Below, one piece after another: positions 1-8,688 of a stretch of DNA of 15,308 nucleotides (positions are counted from its first letter, which is position 1; every line of letters begins with the position of its first letter). The position numbers and the translations under genes were made by a program. Below the pieces are notes generated by a model. That model was not told the origin of the DNA. It did not search any database and saw only the letters and a program-made list of their open reading frames with translations. The DNA comes from JBFLYC01 sp040756735 (GTDB lineage Bacteria; Bacillota; DSM-16504; Desulfitibacterales; Desulfitibacteraceae), in assembly GCA_040756735.1 (NCBI GenBank), contig JBFLYC010000047.1, forward strand, positions 1 to 15,308, written 5' to 3'.

Positions 1-26
1 ACTCAACAAAACTAATTTGTTCATAT

Positions 27-115
27 TTCATGTAGGATCACCTTCCTTTTTGTTAGGATTATGTATTTTTGTTACATATAGGATTCGACAAAAGTGGAGG
101 AAAATCCTACATGAA
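27..115. repeat. 12-bp perfect inverted repeat in the purC leader
   Basis: TTCATGTAGGAT at 27-38 is the exact reverse complement of ATCCTACATGAA at 104-115, with 65 nt between. The shorter word TAGGAT recurs directly at 54-59 and ATAGGATT at 78-85. It could be a regulator-binding arrangement, a long-range RNA stem, or the trace of an element end. The sequence alone does not decide. Confidence 0.5.
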
Positions 116-125
116 CATAATAAAA

Positions 126-146
126 AACCCTTATTTATCAAGGGTT
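126..146 (-). terminator. Short hairpin, terminator-like on the minus strand
   Basis: AACCCTT (126-132) and AAGGGTT (140-146) form a 7-bp stem around a 7-nt AT loop. On the minus strand the stem is followed by a T run (complement of the A tract at 122-127), so it resembles an intrinsic terminator for leftward transcription. On the plus strand only AGAGAGTTTT follows, which is a poor terminator. No leftward gene is visible that would need it, so an attenuation or mRNA-leader role is also possible. Confidence 0.3.
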
Positions 147-198
147 AGAGAGTTTTACAATCGACTACAAATTGAATTTATTAAGGAGGAAAAAGTAA

Positions 199-912
199 AT
201 GAAAAAACTGGAACAGATCTACAGGGGAAAGGCCAAATCCTTGTTCTACACTGATGAACCTTCTTTAGCCTTAATGGAATTCCATGATGATGCCACTGCC
301 TTTAATGCAAAAAAGAAAGGCACCATCGAAAATAAAGGCTATTATAACTGCCAGATATCTGCCATCATGTTTGAAAAAATGGAAGCAGCGGGTATTAAAA
401 CCCACTTTGTCAAGTTAATATCTGATAGAGAAATGCTTGTGAAAAGGCTGCAGATACTACCCGTGGAAGTCATCGTCCGCAATATTGCTGCGGGAAGCCT
501 CTGCAGGAGACTTGGTGTAGAAAAGGGCCTGGTCTTTGAAAAACCTGTACTGGAATTATGTTTAAAATCAGATGAGCTTGATGACCCAATTATCAATGAT
601 GACCATGTTGTTGCTCTAAAACTGGCTTCAGAAGAGCAGCTTAAAGAAATGAAGGACCTTACATTGAAAATAAATGAGAGACTAAAAGCTGTTGCTGCAG
701 CAGCAAAGCTTACCCTGGTTGATTTTAAGCTGGAATTTGGAGTTCAAGATGGGGTTATCTATTTAGGGGATGAGATATCTCCCGATACCTGCAGGTTCTG
801 GGATGCGGAAACAGGCAAAGTTATGGATAAGGACAGGTTCCGCAATGATATGGGCGAAGTGGCCGTTGCTTATCAAGAAGTTTTGGAGAGACTAAGGGGG
901 TTAACAATCTGA
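199..912 (+). CDS. purC: Phosphoribosylaminoimidazole-succinocarboxamide (SAICAR) synthase
   Basis: PurC joins aspartate to CAIR using ATP to form SAICAR, in the cytoplasm. The 237-residue length is normal for the family. Diagnostic segments are the N-terminal YRGKAKSLF nucleotide-binding start, DDATAFNAKKKG, the CRRLGVEKG region, and ISPDTCRFWD near the C-terminus. A strong AAGGAGG at 183-189 lies 9 nt before the ATG and fixes the start. It is the first gene of the operon here. Its TGA stop overlaps the purS ATG by one base, so translation is probably coupled. PurE/PurK, which make its substrate, are not in the window. Confidence 0.97.
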   Translation: MKKLEQIYRGKAKSLFYTDEPSLALMEFHDDATAFNAKKKGTIENKGYYNCQISAIMFEKMEAAGIKTHFVKLISDREMLVKRLQILPVEVIVRNIAAGSLCRRLGVEKGLVFEKPVLELCLKSDELDDPIINDDHVVALKLASEEQLKEMKDLTLKINERLKAVAAAAKLTLVDFKLEFGVQDGVIYLGDEISPDTCRFWDAETGKVMDKDRFRNDMGEVAVAYQEVLERLRGLTI

Positions 913-1160
913 TGTATCTTGCAAGGGTGTTTGTTGCCTTGAAAAAGGGGGTTCTTGACCCTCAAGGTGAAACCATTAAAAGGTCCCTGGCTTCCATGGA
1001 TTTTCCTGGTGTTGAAGAGGTAAGGGTTGGCAAGGTCATTGAACTAAAACTTGACGCAGTATCAGAGGATCATGTCAGAACTCAAATAGAACAGATGTGC
1101 AAAAAGCTTTTAGCAAATCCGGTTATTGAAGAATACTCCTTTGAAATTATGGAGGTTTAG
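912..1160 (+). CDS. purS: Phosphoribosylformylglycinamidine synthase subunit PurS
   Basis: PurS is the small subunit (82 residues) of the three-part FGAM synthase found in Gram-positive bacteria and archaea. It bridges PurQ and PurL so that ammonia from glutamine can reach the PurL active site. The protein shows the expected pattern: an N-terminal strand, LDPQGETIKRSLASMDFPG, and the VRVGKVIELKL strand. The ATG overlaps the purC stop (TGATG) with AGGGGG shortly upstream. Separate purS and purQ genes next to a short purL exclude the fused proteobacterial-type enzyme. Confidence 0.95.
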   Translation: MYLARVFVALKKGVLDPQGETIKRSLASMDFPGVEEVRVGKVIELKLDAVSEDHVRTQIEQMCKKLLANPVIEEYSFEIMEV

Positions 1161-1162
1161 TC

Positions 1163-1861
1163 ATGAAATTTGGTGTTGTTGTTTTTCCAGGTTCAAACTG
1201 TGATGCCGACGTCAAGCATGTGCTGCAGGATGTGGTCAATCAGGATACACGTTTTGTCTGGCATAAAGATCCCCTGCCCAGGGCATTAGATTGCGTGGTT
1301 TTACCAGGAGGCTTTTCCTATGGAGACTATTTAAGGACAGGAGCAATTGCGCGTTTTTCTCCGGTTATGGAAGGGGTCATGGAGTTTGCTGCGCAAGGAG
1401 GCCTTGTTTTAGGCATCTGTAATGGATTTCAGGTGTTGACTGAAGCGGGTCTATTGCCAGGTGCGTTAATGGTAAACAAGAACCTTAAATTCATGTGCAA
1501 GCCTGTGTATCTCAGGGTTGAACATAATGGCACACCCTTTACCAATGCTTTGAATGCGGGCGATGTCATAGAAGTGCCCATAGCTCACGGAGAGGGTAAT
1601 TATTTTGCTGACCCTGAGGTATTAGAAGAAATTGAGCGAAATAACCAGGTTGTTTTTCGTTATTGTACCCGTGAGGGAGTCGTAAATGCACAGGCAAATC
1701 CCAACGGTTCGGTAAACAATATAGCAGGCTTAATTAATAAAGAGGGGAATGTCCTGGGTATGATGCCGCACCCTGAGAGATGTTCTGAAGAGGTAATAGG
1801 CAGGGTTGATGGAATAAAGGTTTTCCAGTCAATTATCAACTGGTGGCAGGGGAGGAAATAA
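1163..1861 (+). CDS. purQ: Phosphoribosylformylglycinamidine synthase subunit PurQ (glutaminase)
   Basis: PurQ is the class I glutamine amidotransferase subunit that releases ammonia from glutamine for PurL. In its 232 residues the nucleophile is Cys86 in GICNGFQVL, and His203 and Glu205 in MMPHPER complete the triad. The N-terminus VVVFPGSNCDAD and the LPGGFSYGDYLR oxyanion region are typical. The ATG lies two bases after the purS stop, with GGAGG at the end of purS as its ribosome binding site. The last codons, GGGGAGGAAATAA, also carry the ribosome binding site of purL. Confidence 0.97.
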   Translation: MKFGVVVFPGSNCDADVKHVLQDVVNQDTRFVWHKDPLPRALDCVVLPGGFSYGDYLRTGAIARFSPVMEGVMEFAAQGGLVLGICNGFQVLTEAGLLPGALMVNKNLKFMCKPVYLRVEHNGTPFTNALNAGDVIEVPIAHGEGNYFADPEVLEEIERNNQVVFRYCTREGVVNAQANPNGSVNNIAGLINKEGNVLGMMPHPERCSEEVIGRVDGIKVFQSIINWWQGRK

Positions 1862-1863
1862 TC

Positions 1864-4065
1864 TTGGAACCTACTGTTTGGCGGTCCATGGGATTAAGAG
1901 ATGATGAGTACTTAAGAATCAAAGAGTTGTTGGGCAGGGAGCCTAACTATGTTGAACTCGGCATATTTGCCGTAATGTGGTCCGAACACTGCAGCTATAA
2001 AACCTCCAAACCTGTTTTAAGGAAATTTCCTACCCAGGGCAGACAGGTTATTCAAGGACCTGGCGAGAATGCCGGAGTAGTGGATATTGGTGACGGGCAG
2101 GCTGTTGTCTTTAAAATTGAGAGTCACAATCATCCGTCTGCCATTGAACCTTTTCAAGGAGCTGCCACAGGCGTGGGGGGTATAGTCAGAGATGTTTTTA
2201 CCATGGGAGCGAGGCCTATAGCAATTTTAGACTCCCTGCGATTTGGAGATCTGGACAATAACAGGACCAAGTATTTGTTTTCCGGAGTTGTTTCAGGCAT
2301 CAGCTGGTACGGAAACTGCCTGGGTATCCCCACAGTGGGCGGCGAGGTATTTTTTGACAAGAGCTATGAGGGTAATCCTCTGGTCAATGCCATGTGTATC
2401 GGTCTGGTAGACCAGGACAAGCTGGCTAAGGGCGCTGCGGCCGGTATTGGAAATCCGGTTATGGCAGTAGGCGCCAGGACCGGCAGGGATGGAATCCATG
2501 GGGCAACCTTTGCTTCTGCTGAACTCACAGAAGCAAGTGAAGAGAGCCGTCCCTCAGTACAGGTGGGAGATCCCTTCATGGAGAAGCTCCTTTTAGAAGC
2601 CTGCCTGGAAATTATCTCTGAAGATCTGGTGGTTGGTATGCAGGATATGGGCGCTGCAGGGTTGACAAGCTCCTCTTCAGAAATGGCTGCCAGGGCAAAA
2701 ACCGGCCTGGAAATAGATGTATCCCTGGTCCCGGTAAGAGAAACCGGCATGACCCCATATGAAATCATGTTGTCTGAATCCCAGGAAAGAATGCTCCTTG
2801 TACCTAAAAAAGGAACTGAGGACAGGGTCCAAGAAATATTTGAAAAATGGGGGCTTAAGGCTGTAAAGGTTGGGAGAGTTATTGAAGAAAGAGTACTGAG
2901 AATTAAAGAAGGGGAAAATGTTGTCGCGGAAATTCCCGTGCAGGCCCTGGTTGATGAAAGCCCGGTTTGTCACTACAAGGTTGTGGAACCCTTGGACAGG
3001 GAAAACTTAAAACTTGACCTGGATGCAATTCCCGAGCCCGCAGATTATAATCAGGTGTTAAAGAGCCTCCTGTCTTCTCCTACCATTGCCAGCAAGGAGT
3101 GGGTTTATGAACAGTATGATCATGGAGTTGGCATCAATACAGTGGTTTATCCTGGTTCCGATGCGGCGGTGATGAGAATCAAGGGGACAAGCAAGGGGGT
3201 TGCAGCAAGCACTGACTGCAACGGCAGGTACTGCTATCTAGACCCCTATGAAGGAGGTAAAATTGCCGTTGCAGAGGCTGCCCGCAATGTGGTATGTTCC
3301 GGGGCCGTTCCCCTTGCCATCACAAACTGCCTTAACTTCGGCAATCCCGAAAAGGAAGAAGTATTCTGGCAGTTTAATAAATGTATAGAAGGCATGTCAG
3401 AAGCCTGCCGGCGCCTTAATACGCCTGTAACCGGGGGCAACGTGAGTTTCTACAATGAATCGCCCCAGGGCGCCGTACACCCCACACCTGTTGTGGGCAT
3501 GGTAGGACTGATTGCCGACATTGATAACAGGCTTACCCAGGCCTTTAAGACAGCGGGTTCTAAAGTTCTTTTATTAGGAGAGACAAAAGGTGAATTGGGG
3601 GGAAGTGAATATTTATATTATATTCACAAGCTGACTGCGGGAACCCCGCCGGGATTGGACTTAAATACAGAGCAAAGACTGCACAGGGTTGTCCTAGAGG
3701 CTGCAGAAAAAGGCTTGCTTCTTTCAGCCCACGATTGTTCCGAAGGGGGCCTTGCTGTTGCCCTTGCTGAATCAGTTATTACAGGGAGCCTGGGTGTCAA
3801 GGTGAAACTGCCTCAATTTGACGGCAGGCTGGATGCTCTGTTATTTGGTGAAGACCAATCCAGGATTATTGTAAGTCTATCTGAGGATATGATGCCTGAA
3901 TTGATGGAGGTCATTAATAGGCATAGCATTCCTTATCATGTACTAGGGGAAGTCACTGAAGATGGTTTCTTGGTTTTAACAGCTTCCGGGTCTGAGGTCA
4001 TTAATCTTTCCACTGGGGAAATCACAAACATCTGGAGGGAGGAAATACGATGCCGTATGAGCTGA
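1864..4065 (+). CDS. purL: Phosphoribosylformylglycinamidine synthase subunit PurL
   Basis: PurL is the ATP-dependent synthetase subunit that converts FGAR plus ammonia to FGAM. Motifs include SEHCSYK (residues 40-46), ESHNHPSAIEPFQGAATGVGG (about 86-106), and a second AIR-synthase-type half with TNCLNFGNPEKEE and the GGNVSFYNES region. I chose the TTG at 1864, giving 733 residues, because GGGGAGGA at 1849-1856 is ideally spaced for it and the protein then begins LEPTVWRSMG, as in relatives. The upstream in-frame GTG at 1843 would put the start before that site, inside purQ. The gene starts two bases after purQ and its end overlaps purF by 16 bases. Confidence 0.96.
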   Translation: MEPTVWRSMGLRDDEYLRIKELLGREPNYVELGIFAVMWSEHCSYKTSKPVLRKFPTQGRQVIQGPGENAGVVDIGDGQAVVFKIESHNHPSAIEPFQGAATGVGGIVRDVFTMGARPIAILDSLRFGDLDNNRTKYLFSGVVSGISWYGNCLGIPTVGGEVFFDKSYEGNPLVNAMCIGLVDQDKLAKGAAAGIGNPVMAVGARTGRDGIHGATFASAELTEASEESRPSVQVGDPFMEKLLLEACLEIISEDLVVGMQDMGAAGLTSSSSEMAARAKTGLEIDVSLVPVRETGMTPYEIMLSESQERMLLVPKKGTEDRVQEIFEKWGLKAVKVGRVIEERVLRIKEGENVVAEIPVQALVDESPVCHYKVVEPLDRENLKLDLDAIPEPADYNQVLKSLLSSPTIASKEWVYEQYDHGVGINTVVYPGSDAAVMRIKGTSKGVAASTDCNGRYCYLDPYEGGKIAVAEAARNVVCSGAVPLAITNCLNFGNPEKEEVFWQFNKCIEGMSEACRRLNTPVTGGNVSFYNESPQGAVHPTPVVGMVGLIADIDNRLTQAFKTAGSKVLLLGETKGELGGSEYLYYIHKLTAGTPPGLDLNTEQRLHRVVLEAAEKGLLLSAHDCSEGGLAVALAESVITGSLGVKVKLPQFDGRLDALLFGEDQSRIIVSLSEDMMPELMEVINRHSIPYHVLGEVTEDGFLVLTASGSEVINLSTGEITNIWREEIRCRMS

Positions 4066-5477
4066 GCTTAAGCTTGCATGAAAGACTCATGGATGAGGAA
4101 AAGCCCAGGAATGAGGACAAACCCAGGGATGAGTGTGGGGTATTTGCCATTTATGCTCCTAATTCTGATGTAGCCAGGCTGACCTATTACGGGTTATATG
4201 CGTTGCAGCACAGGGGCCAGGAAAGCGCCGGCATTGCTGTTAGCGACGGCGAAAATATTCACTTATATAAAAATATGGGCTTGGTTTCGGAAGTGTTTAG
4301 TAAGGATATGCTTAAACAGATGCCGGGCAAATTTGCCCTGGGGCATGTAAGGTATTCAACTACAGGTGTCAGCAGTGTGGTAAATGCGCAACCCTTATTG
4401 TTTCATTATCTTCAAGGTCAGGTGGCCCTTGCCCATAATGGAAACCTTACAAATGCAAGTCAATGGCGGACAAACCTGCAGACTACCGGCTCAGTGTTCC
4501 AAACTACAAGCGATACTGAGATTTTTGTTAATCTAATAGCGCGGTACAGCCAAAGTCCCATAGAGGAAGCTCTGATGAAGTGCATGATTGACGTCAAGGG
4601 CGCTTACTCGCTTCTGGTCATGACAGGAAACAAGCTGATTGGGGTGAGAGATCCCTTTGGGATCAGGCCCTTGTGTCTAGGAGCTTTAGAAGGCGGCGGA
4701 TATGTAATTACTTCAGAATCCTGTGCCCTGGATGTTGTGGGCGCCAGGTTTTTACGAGATGTTGAACCGGGAGAAATTATTATCATAGATGAAGACGGCT
4801 GCAAGAGCCTGCACATTCCTACCACCGGCAGGAAAGCCCTCTGTTCTTTTGAATATATTTATTTGGCCAGACCTGATTCCATTATTGATGGCAAAGGTGT
4901 CAGCGTAGTCAGGAGAAGAATGGGGAATATTTTAGCCCAGGAAAGCAGTGTTGAGGCAGACCTGGTAGTTCCGGTGCCGGACTCAGGCATAGTTGCTGCC
5001 TTTGGTTATGCGGAAGAATCGGGCTTATCCCTGGCTGAAGGACTCATGAAAAATCGTTATGTGGGAAGGACTTTTATTAAACCCAGCCAGGAATTAAGAG
5101 AGATTGGGGTAAGGCTGAAACTTAATCCCATCCGCCCTGTAATAGAAGGAAAGGATATTATTCTAGTGGATGATTCCATAGTTAGGGGCACCACCAGCAA
5201 ACAGCTTGTTGCCCTTCTCAAAAACGCCGGAGCAAGAAAGGTTCACCTGGCTATAAGTTCTCCCCCTGTTTTATATCCATGTTTTTATGGTATTGATATT
5301 GCTACAAAAGAAGAACTGGTGGCAGCGAACCTGTCTGTTGAGGAAATCAAGGAACACACAGGGGCAGACTCTCTGACTTATTTAAGTCTGCCTGGCCTGC
5401 TGGAAGCTTTAGGCGGAAAAGAAGGACAGTTTTGCACCTCATGTTTTGACGGAAAGTATCCTGTTGAGATGCCTTAA
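4050..5477 (+). CDS. purF: Amidophosphoribosyltransferase (glutamine PRPP amidotransferase)
   Basis: PurF catalyses the committed first step, PRPP plus glutamine to phosphoribosylamine. The 475-residue precursor has a 28-residue propeptide. Cys29 in DECGVFAIYAP would become the N-terminal catalytic nucleophile after processing. The glutaminase domain holds ALQHRGQESAGI and GHVRYSTTG; the phosphoribosyltransferase domain holds DIILVDDSIVRGTT (369-382). Cys265, Cys411, Cys462 and Cys465 match the [4Fe-4S] ligands of the Bacillus-type enzyme, linked in that family to oxygen-sensitive stability. GGAGGGAGGA lies just before the ATG at 4050 within the purL end, implying coupled translation. Feedback inhibition by purine nucleotides is expected for the family. 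Confidence 0.97.
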   Translation: MPYELSLSLHERLMDEEKPRNEDKPRDECGVFAIYAPNSDVARLTYYGLYALQHRGQESAGIAVSDGENIHLYKNMGLVSEVFSKDMLKQMPGKFALGHVRYSTTGVSSVVNAQPLLFHYLQGQVALAHNGNLTNASQWRTNLQTTGSVFQTTSDTEIFVNLIARYSQSPIEEALMKCMIDVKGAYSLLVMTGNKLIGVRDPFGIRPLCLGALEGGGYVITSESCALDVVGARFLRDVEPGEIIIIDEDGCKSLHIPTTGRKALCSFEYIYLARPDSIIDGKGVSVVRRRMGNILAQESSVEADLVVPVPDSGIVAAFGYAEESGLSLAEGLMKNRYVGRTFIKPSQELREIGVRLKLNPIRPVIEGKDIILVDDSIVRGTTSKQLVALLKNAGARKVHLAISSPPVLYPCFYGIDIATKEELVAANLSVEEIKEHTGADSLTYLSLPGLLEALGGKEGQFCTSCFDGKYPVEMP

Positions 5478-5494
5478 AAGGGGAGAGATAAAGG

Positions 5495-6526
5495 TTGATT
5501 AAAAAAGGACTGGATTATAAACAAGCCGGGGTTGACATTGCAGCAGGCAGTGAAGCCGTGAAACTGATTAAAGCCAGCGTGGAAAGCACTTATAGGCCCG
5601 AAGTGCTTTCGCCCCTGGGTGGGTTTGCAGGTTTGTTCGCCCTTGATATAGGAAAATATAAACAGCCCGTACTGGTTTCCGGGACAGATGGAGTGGGCAC
5701 CAAGCTCAAGGCAGCCTTTGAAATGGACCTCCATCATACCATTGGCATAGACCTTGTGGCCATGTGCGTTAATGATATTCTGGTTGTTGGCGCAGAGCCC
5801 CTGTTTTTTCTAGATTACCTGGCTGTTGACAAACTTCAGCCTGCCAAGGTTCAAAAAATTGTGGAAGGCGTTGCCGCAGGGTGTAAAGAGGCAGGCTGTG
5901 CCCTGTTAGGCGGAGAAATGGCTGAGATGCCGGGCTTTTATCATACAAATGAATATGACCTTGCAGGTTTTGCAGTGGGTGTTGTCGAAAAAGATGAGCT
6001 AATTGACGGATCAAGAATCAGGGTCGGGGATGTTGTCGTGGGTTTAGCTTCATCAGGCATTCATTCCAATGGTTTTTCATTGGTGCGCAAAATCCTGGAG
6101 AGATATAACATACCCTTTTCAAGATACAATGAAGAGCTGCAGAAGACCTGGGGGGAAGCCCTCCTTGAACCAACCAGGATTTATGTTAAACAAGTGCTCC
6201 CACTCCTTAAACAATATACAGTTAAGGGCATGGCCCATATTACCGGAGGCGGTTTGCTGGAAAATTTAAACCGCTGTTTACCTGCAAAAACTGCAATAAA
6301 ATTGGATATTCATTCCTGGAAAGTTCCCAGGCTCTTTACCATGCTGGAGCAGCTTGGTCATGTGGAAAAAAGAGAAATGTTCAGGACTTTTAACATGGGT
6401 ATTGGCTTTGCAGTGATCATGCCCCTGGTTGAAGCTGAAAAACTGCTGTCCGGGGAAAATATTGATGGGCAAATAATCGGCAGGGTTGTGCCGGGCAGGG
6501 GAGAAGTCTTATGTCAAGGCCTGTAA
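5495..6526 (+). CDS. purM: Phosphoribosylformylglycinamidine cyclo-ligase (AIR synthetase)
   Basis: PurM closes the imidazole ring, converting FGAM and ATP to AIR. The 343 residues match family length. Typical segments are YKQAGVDIAAGSEAV at the N-terminus, SGTDGVGTKLKAAFEMD, GIDLVAMCVNDI, LLGGEMAEMPGFY and HITGGGLLENLNR. The start is a TTG at 5495 with GGGGAG at 5480-5485 upstream. The next residues IKKGLDYKQAG align well with the family start, so the rare start codon is believable. The gene follows purF by 17 bases and its end overlaps purN by 16 bases. Confidence 0.96.
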   Translation: MIKKGLDYKQAGVDIAAGSEAVKLIKASVESTYRPEVLSPLGGFAGLFALDIGKYKQPVLVSGTDGVGTKLKAAFEMDLHHTIGIDLVAMCVNDILVVGAEPLFFLDYLAVDKLQPAKVQKIVEGVAAGCKEAGCALLGGEMAEMPGFYHTNEYDLAGFAVGVVEKDELIDGSRIRVGDVVVGLASSGIHSNGFSLVRKILERYNIPFSRYNEELQKTWGEALLEPTRIYVKQVLPLLKQYTVKGMAHITGGGLLENLNRCLPAKTAIKLDIHSWKVPRLFTMLEQLGHVEKREMFRTFNMGIGFAVIMPLVEAEKLLSGENIDGQIIGRVVPGRGEVLCQGL

Positions 6527-7170
6527 AAATTGCCGTGCTGGCATCAGGCAGGGGAAGCAACCTGCAGGCAATTATTGATGCTGTGAGGGGAAACAGCCTG
6601 GATGCGGAAATTGCCGTTGTTATCAGCAACAACAAGGATGCTGCCGCTCTAAGCAGGGCTCAAAAATATGGGATACCAACAGCCCTATTGGAGCCGCTGG
6701 GCCATGAGGGCCGGGAAGAGTATGATATAAGGCTGGCTGAACAAATCAAGAGGTATGAGGCAGATTTAGTAGTATTAGCCGGTTGGATGCGGGTTTTAAG
6801 TCAAAAGTTTTTAGAAGAATTTCCGGATAAGGTAATCAATATTCATCCATCTTTGCTGCCGGCCTTTCCAGGATTAAATGCTCAAAAACAAGCCTTTGAG
6901 TACGGGGTAAAATATTCGGGATGTACCGTTCACTTTGTAGATGCAGGGGTAGATACAGGGCCTGTCATAGATCAATCGGTTGTTCCTGTTCAAGCAGCAG
7001 ACACTGTTGAGTCGTTAGCAGACCGGATTTTACAGGCAGAGCATAAGCTGTACCCCCAGGTGATCCAGCTGTTCAGTGAAGGGCGGATTGTGAAAAACGG
7101 CAGGAAAGTAAAGATTATGGAGGTTAAAAGAAATGGGACAGGTGCGCAAGGCGCTGATAAGTGTTTATGA
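6511..7170 (+). CDS. purN: Phosphoribosylglycinamide formyltransferase
   Basis: PurN transfers a formyl group from 10-formyltetrahydrofolate to GAR. The N-terminal ASGRGSNLQAII phosphate-binding loop is intact. The catalytic residues of the E. coli enzyme (Asn106, His108, Asp144) correspond to Asn110 and His112 in INIHPSLLPAFPG and Asp148 in VDAGVDTGPVI. The ATG at 6511 follows GGCAGGGGAG within the purM end. At 219 residues it is slightly long: the last ~15 residues (from MEVKRNG onward) form a C-terminal tail encoded in the sequence that also carries the purH ribosome binding site and start. It overlaps purH by 38 bases. Confidence 0.96.
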   Translation: MSRPVKIAVLASGRGSNLQAIIDAVRGNSLDAEIAVVISNNKDAAALSRAQKYGIPTALLEPLGHEGREEYDIRLAEQIKRYEADLVVLAGWMRVLSQKFLEEFPDKVINIHPSLLPAFPGLNAQKQAFEYGVKYSGCTVHFVDAGVDTGPVIDQSVVPVQAADTVESLADRILQAEHKLYPQVIQLFSEGRIVKNGRKVKIMEVKRNGTGAQGADKCL

Positions 7171-8671
7171 TAAGACCGGTGTGGTGGACTTCTGCAGGGA
7201 ACTGCTTCACCTTGGCTACCAATTGATATCAACTGGAGGTACATATAAGCTGCTGGTAGACCATGGAATAGAGGTAGTGAAGGTTAGTGAAATAACTAAT
7301 TTCCCGGAAATCCTTGGCGGCAGGGTAAAAACCCTGCATCCCAGGATACATGGCGGTATCCTGGCAAAAAGGACATCGGAGCACCGCAGGGAACTCGAAT
7401 ATCACAATATTGGTTTAATTGATCTGGTTGTGGTAAACCTCTACCCCTTTGAAGAGACTATCAAAAAGCCGGGCGTGGACATAGATGAGATATTGGAAAA
7501 CATTGATATTGGCGGTCCTACCATGGTCAGAGCTGCCGCCAAAAATTTTCCCAATGTAACTGTTGTAGTCAAGCCTGAAAGGTATTCCCAAGTAATTGAA
7601 GCGTTGAAGGAAGGGTCAATATCTTTAGAATTTCGACGGGAACTTGCTGTTGAAGCCTTTGCTCATACTGCAAACTATGATGCCTGTATAACTGGGTATC
7701 TGGGAAATACCAGTGGATGTTCTGAGCAAGGTGACAGCAAGTTAAGTGAACTGACTATTACAGGTGTTGAAGGTATTCCCCTGCGCTATGGTGAAAATCC
7801 CCATCAAAAAGCCCAGATCTACAAAGTGTCAGGCAAGGGGCGCGGCCTTGCGCACATTATTCCCTTACAGGGCAAACAGCTTTCCTATAACAATTACCTG
7901 GATACATATGCTGCCTGGAAGTTGGTACAGGAGTTTTCAGAGCCAGCAGCAGTCATTGTCAAGCATAACAACCCTTGCGGAGCTGCCGTGGGAACTGATT
8001 TGCTGGATGCTTATTTTAAAGCTCTGGAATGTGACCCTGTTTCTGCTTTTGGCGGTATAGTTGCTTTTAATAATGAAGTAACGGCGCCACTGGCTGCTGC
8101 CATGGCAAAGACTTTTTTCGAAGTAATTGCTGCGCCCAAGTTTTCCAAGGAAAGCCTTGAAATCTTTAAGACAAAACCTAACCTGCGCATTCTGCCAATC
8201 GATTCAGTTCTTGACGATACATATGAAATCCGCAGCATTGGCAGCAGTTTGTTGGTTCAAGAAACTGATAAAAGAGTGCAGCAATATCCCTTGAAAATCG
8301 TCACCGGCAAGGAGCCCAGGCCCGAACAAATTAATGATCTCCTTTTTGCCTTTAGAATTGTCAAATGGGTCAAGTCCAATGCCATTGTAATAGCCAAGGA
8401 TGGCCGGACCCTGGGCATTGGCGCAGGCCAGATGAACAGGGTTGGAGCAGCAAAGGCAGCCCTTGAGCAGGCCGGTGAGAAGGGGAGAGGCGGGGTATTG
8501 GCCTCAGACGCTTTCCTGCCTTTTGCTGATACTGTGGAACTGGCTGCGAAATACGGCATATCTGCCATTATCCAGCCTGGAGGTTCGGTGAAGGATGAAG
8601 AGGTAATCCAAAAATGCAACGAGCTTGGTATTGCCATGGTCTTTACAGGTATCAGGCATTTTAAACATTAG
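7133..8671 (+). CDS. purH: Bifunctional AICAR transformylase / IMP cyclohydrolase
   Basis: PurH carries out the last two steps to IMP. Residues 1 to about 190 form the MGS-like IMP cyclohydrolase domain (ALISVYDKTGVVDF, STGGTYKLL, GGRVKTLHPRIHGGILA, NIDIGGPTMVRAAAKN). The rest is AICAR transformylase, with RYGENPHQKA (218-227) and the catalytic Lys277-His278 pair in KHNNPCGAA. Its 512 residues match the family. GGAGG at 7119-7123 sits 9 nt before the ATG at 7133, so the start inside purN is well supported. The overlap is 38 bases and suggests translational coupling. Confidence 0.97.
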   Translation: MGQVRKALISVYDKTGVVDFCRELLHLGYQLISTGGTYKLLVDHGIEVVKVSEITNFPEILGGRVKTLHPRIHGGILAKRTSEHRRELEYHNIGLIDLVVVNLYPFEETIKKPGVDIDEILENIDIGGPTMVRAAAKNFPNVTVVVKPERYSQVIEALKEGSISLEFRRELAVEAFAHTANYDACITGYLGNTSGCSEQGDSKLSELTITGVEGIPLRYGENPHQKAQIYKVSGKGRGLAHIIPLQGKQLSYNNYLDTYAAWKLVQEFSEPAAVIVKHNNPCGAAVGTDLLDAYFKALECDPVSAFGGIVAFNNEVTAPLAAAMAKTFFEVIAAPKFSKESLEIFKTKPNLRILPIDSVLDDTYEIRSIGSSLLVQETDKRVQQYPLKIVTGKEPRPEQINDLLFAFRIVKWVKSNAIVIAKDGRTLGIGAGQMNRVGAAKAALEQAGEKGRGGVLASDAFLPFADTVELAAKYGISAIIQPGGSVKDEEVIQKCNELGIAMVFTGIRHFKH

Positions 8672-8688
8672 GTGGTGGAAGATAAAAG

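Larger units (their letters stand above)
1..198 (+). promoter_or_regulatory. Leader region upstream of the purine operon
   Basis: This AT-rich stretch precedes purC and should contain the operon promoter, but no clearly good -35/-10 pair is visible. The best weak candidate is TTGTTA at 50-55 with TACATA at 74-79 (18-nt spacer). It holds a 12-bp inverted repeat (27-38 and 104-115), a short hairpin (126-146) and one exact Spo0A-box-like heptamer TTCGACA at 84-90. I see no purine riboswitch core and no PurR-box pair. A short open frame starting at 69 runs into purC out of frame and looks spurious. Confidence 0.4.

Noticed and set aside
153..182. TTTACA and TTTATT at 17-nt spacing as purC promoter
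   Set aside because: Transcription would begin at or within the purC ribosome binding site, leaving no room for a normal leader.
69..254. Open frame of 61 codons ahead of and into purC
   Set aside because: It has no good ribosome binding site, overlaps purC out of frame and resembles nothing known to me.
342..596. Minus-strand open frames inside pur genes (also at 2364-2768, 8257-8637 and others)
   Set aside because: They are antisense shadows of well-identified genes, with unlikely compositions and no ribosome binding sites.
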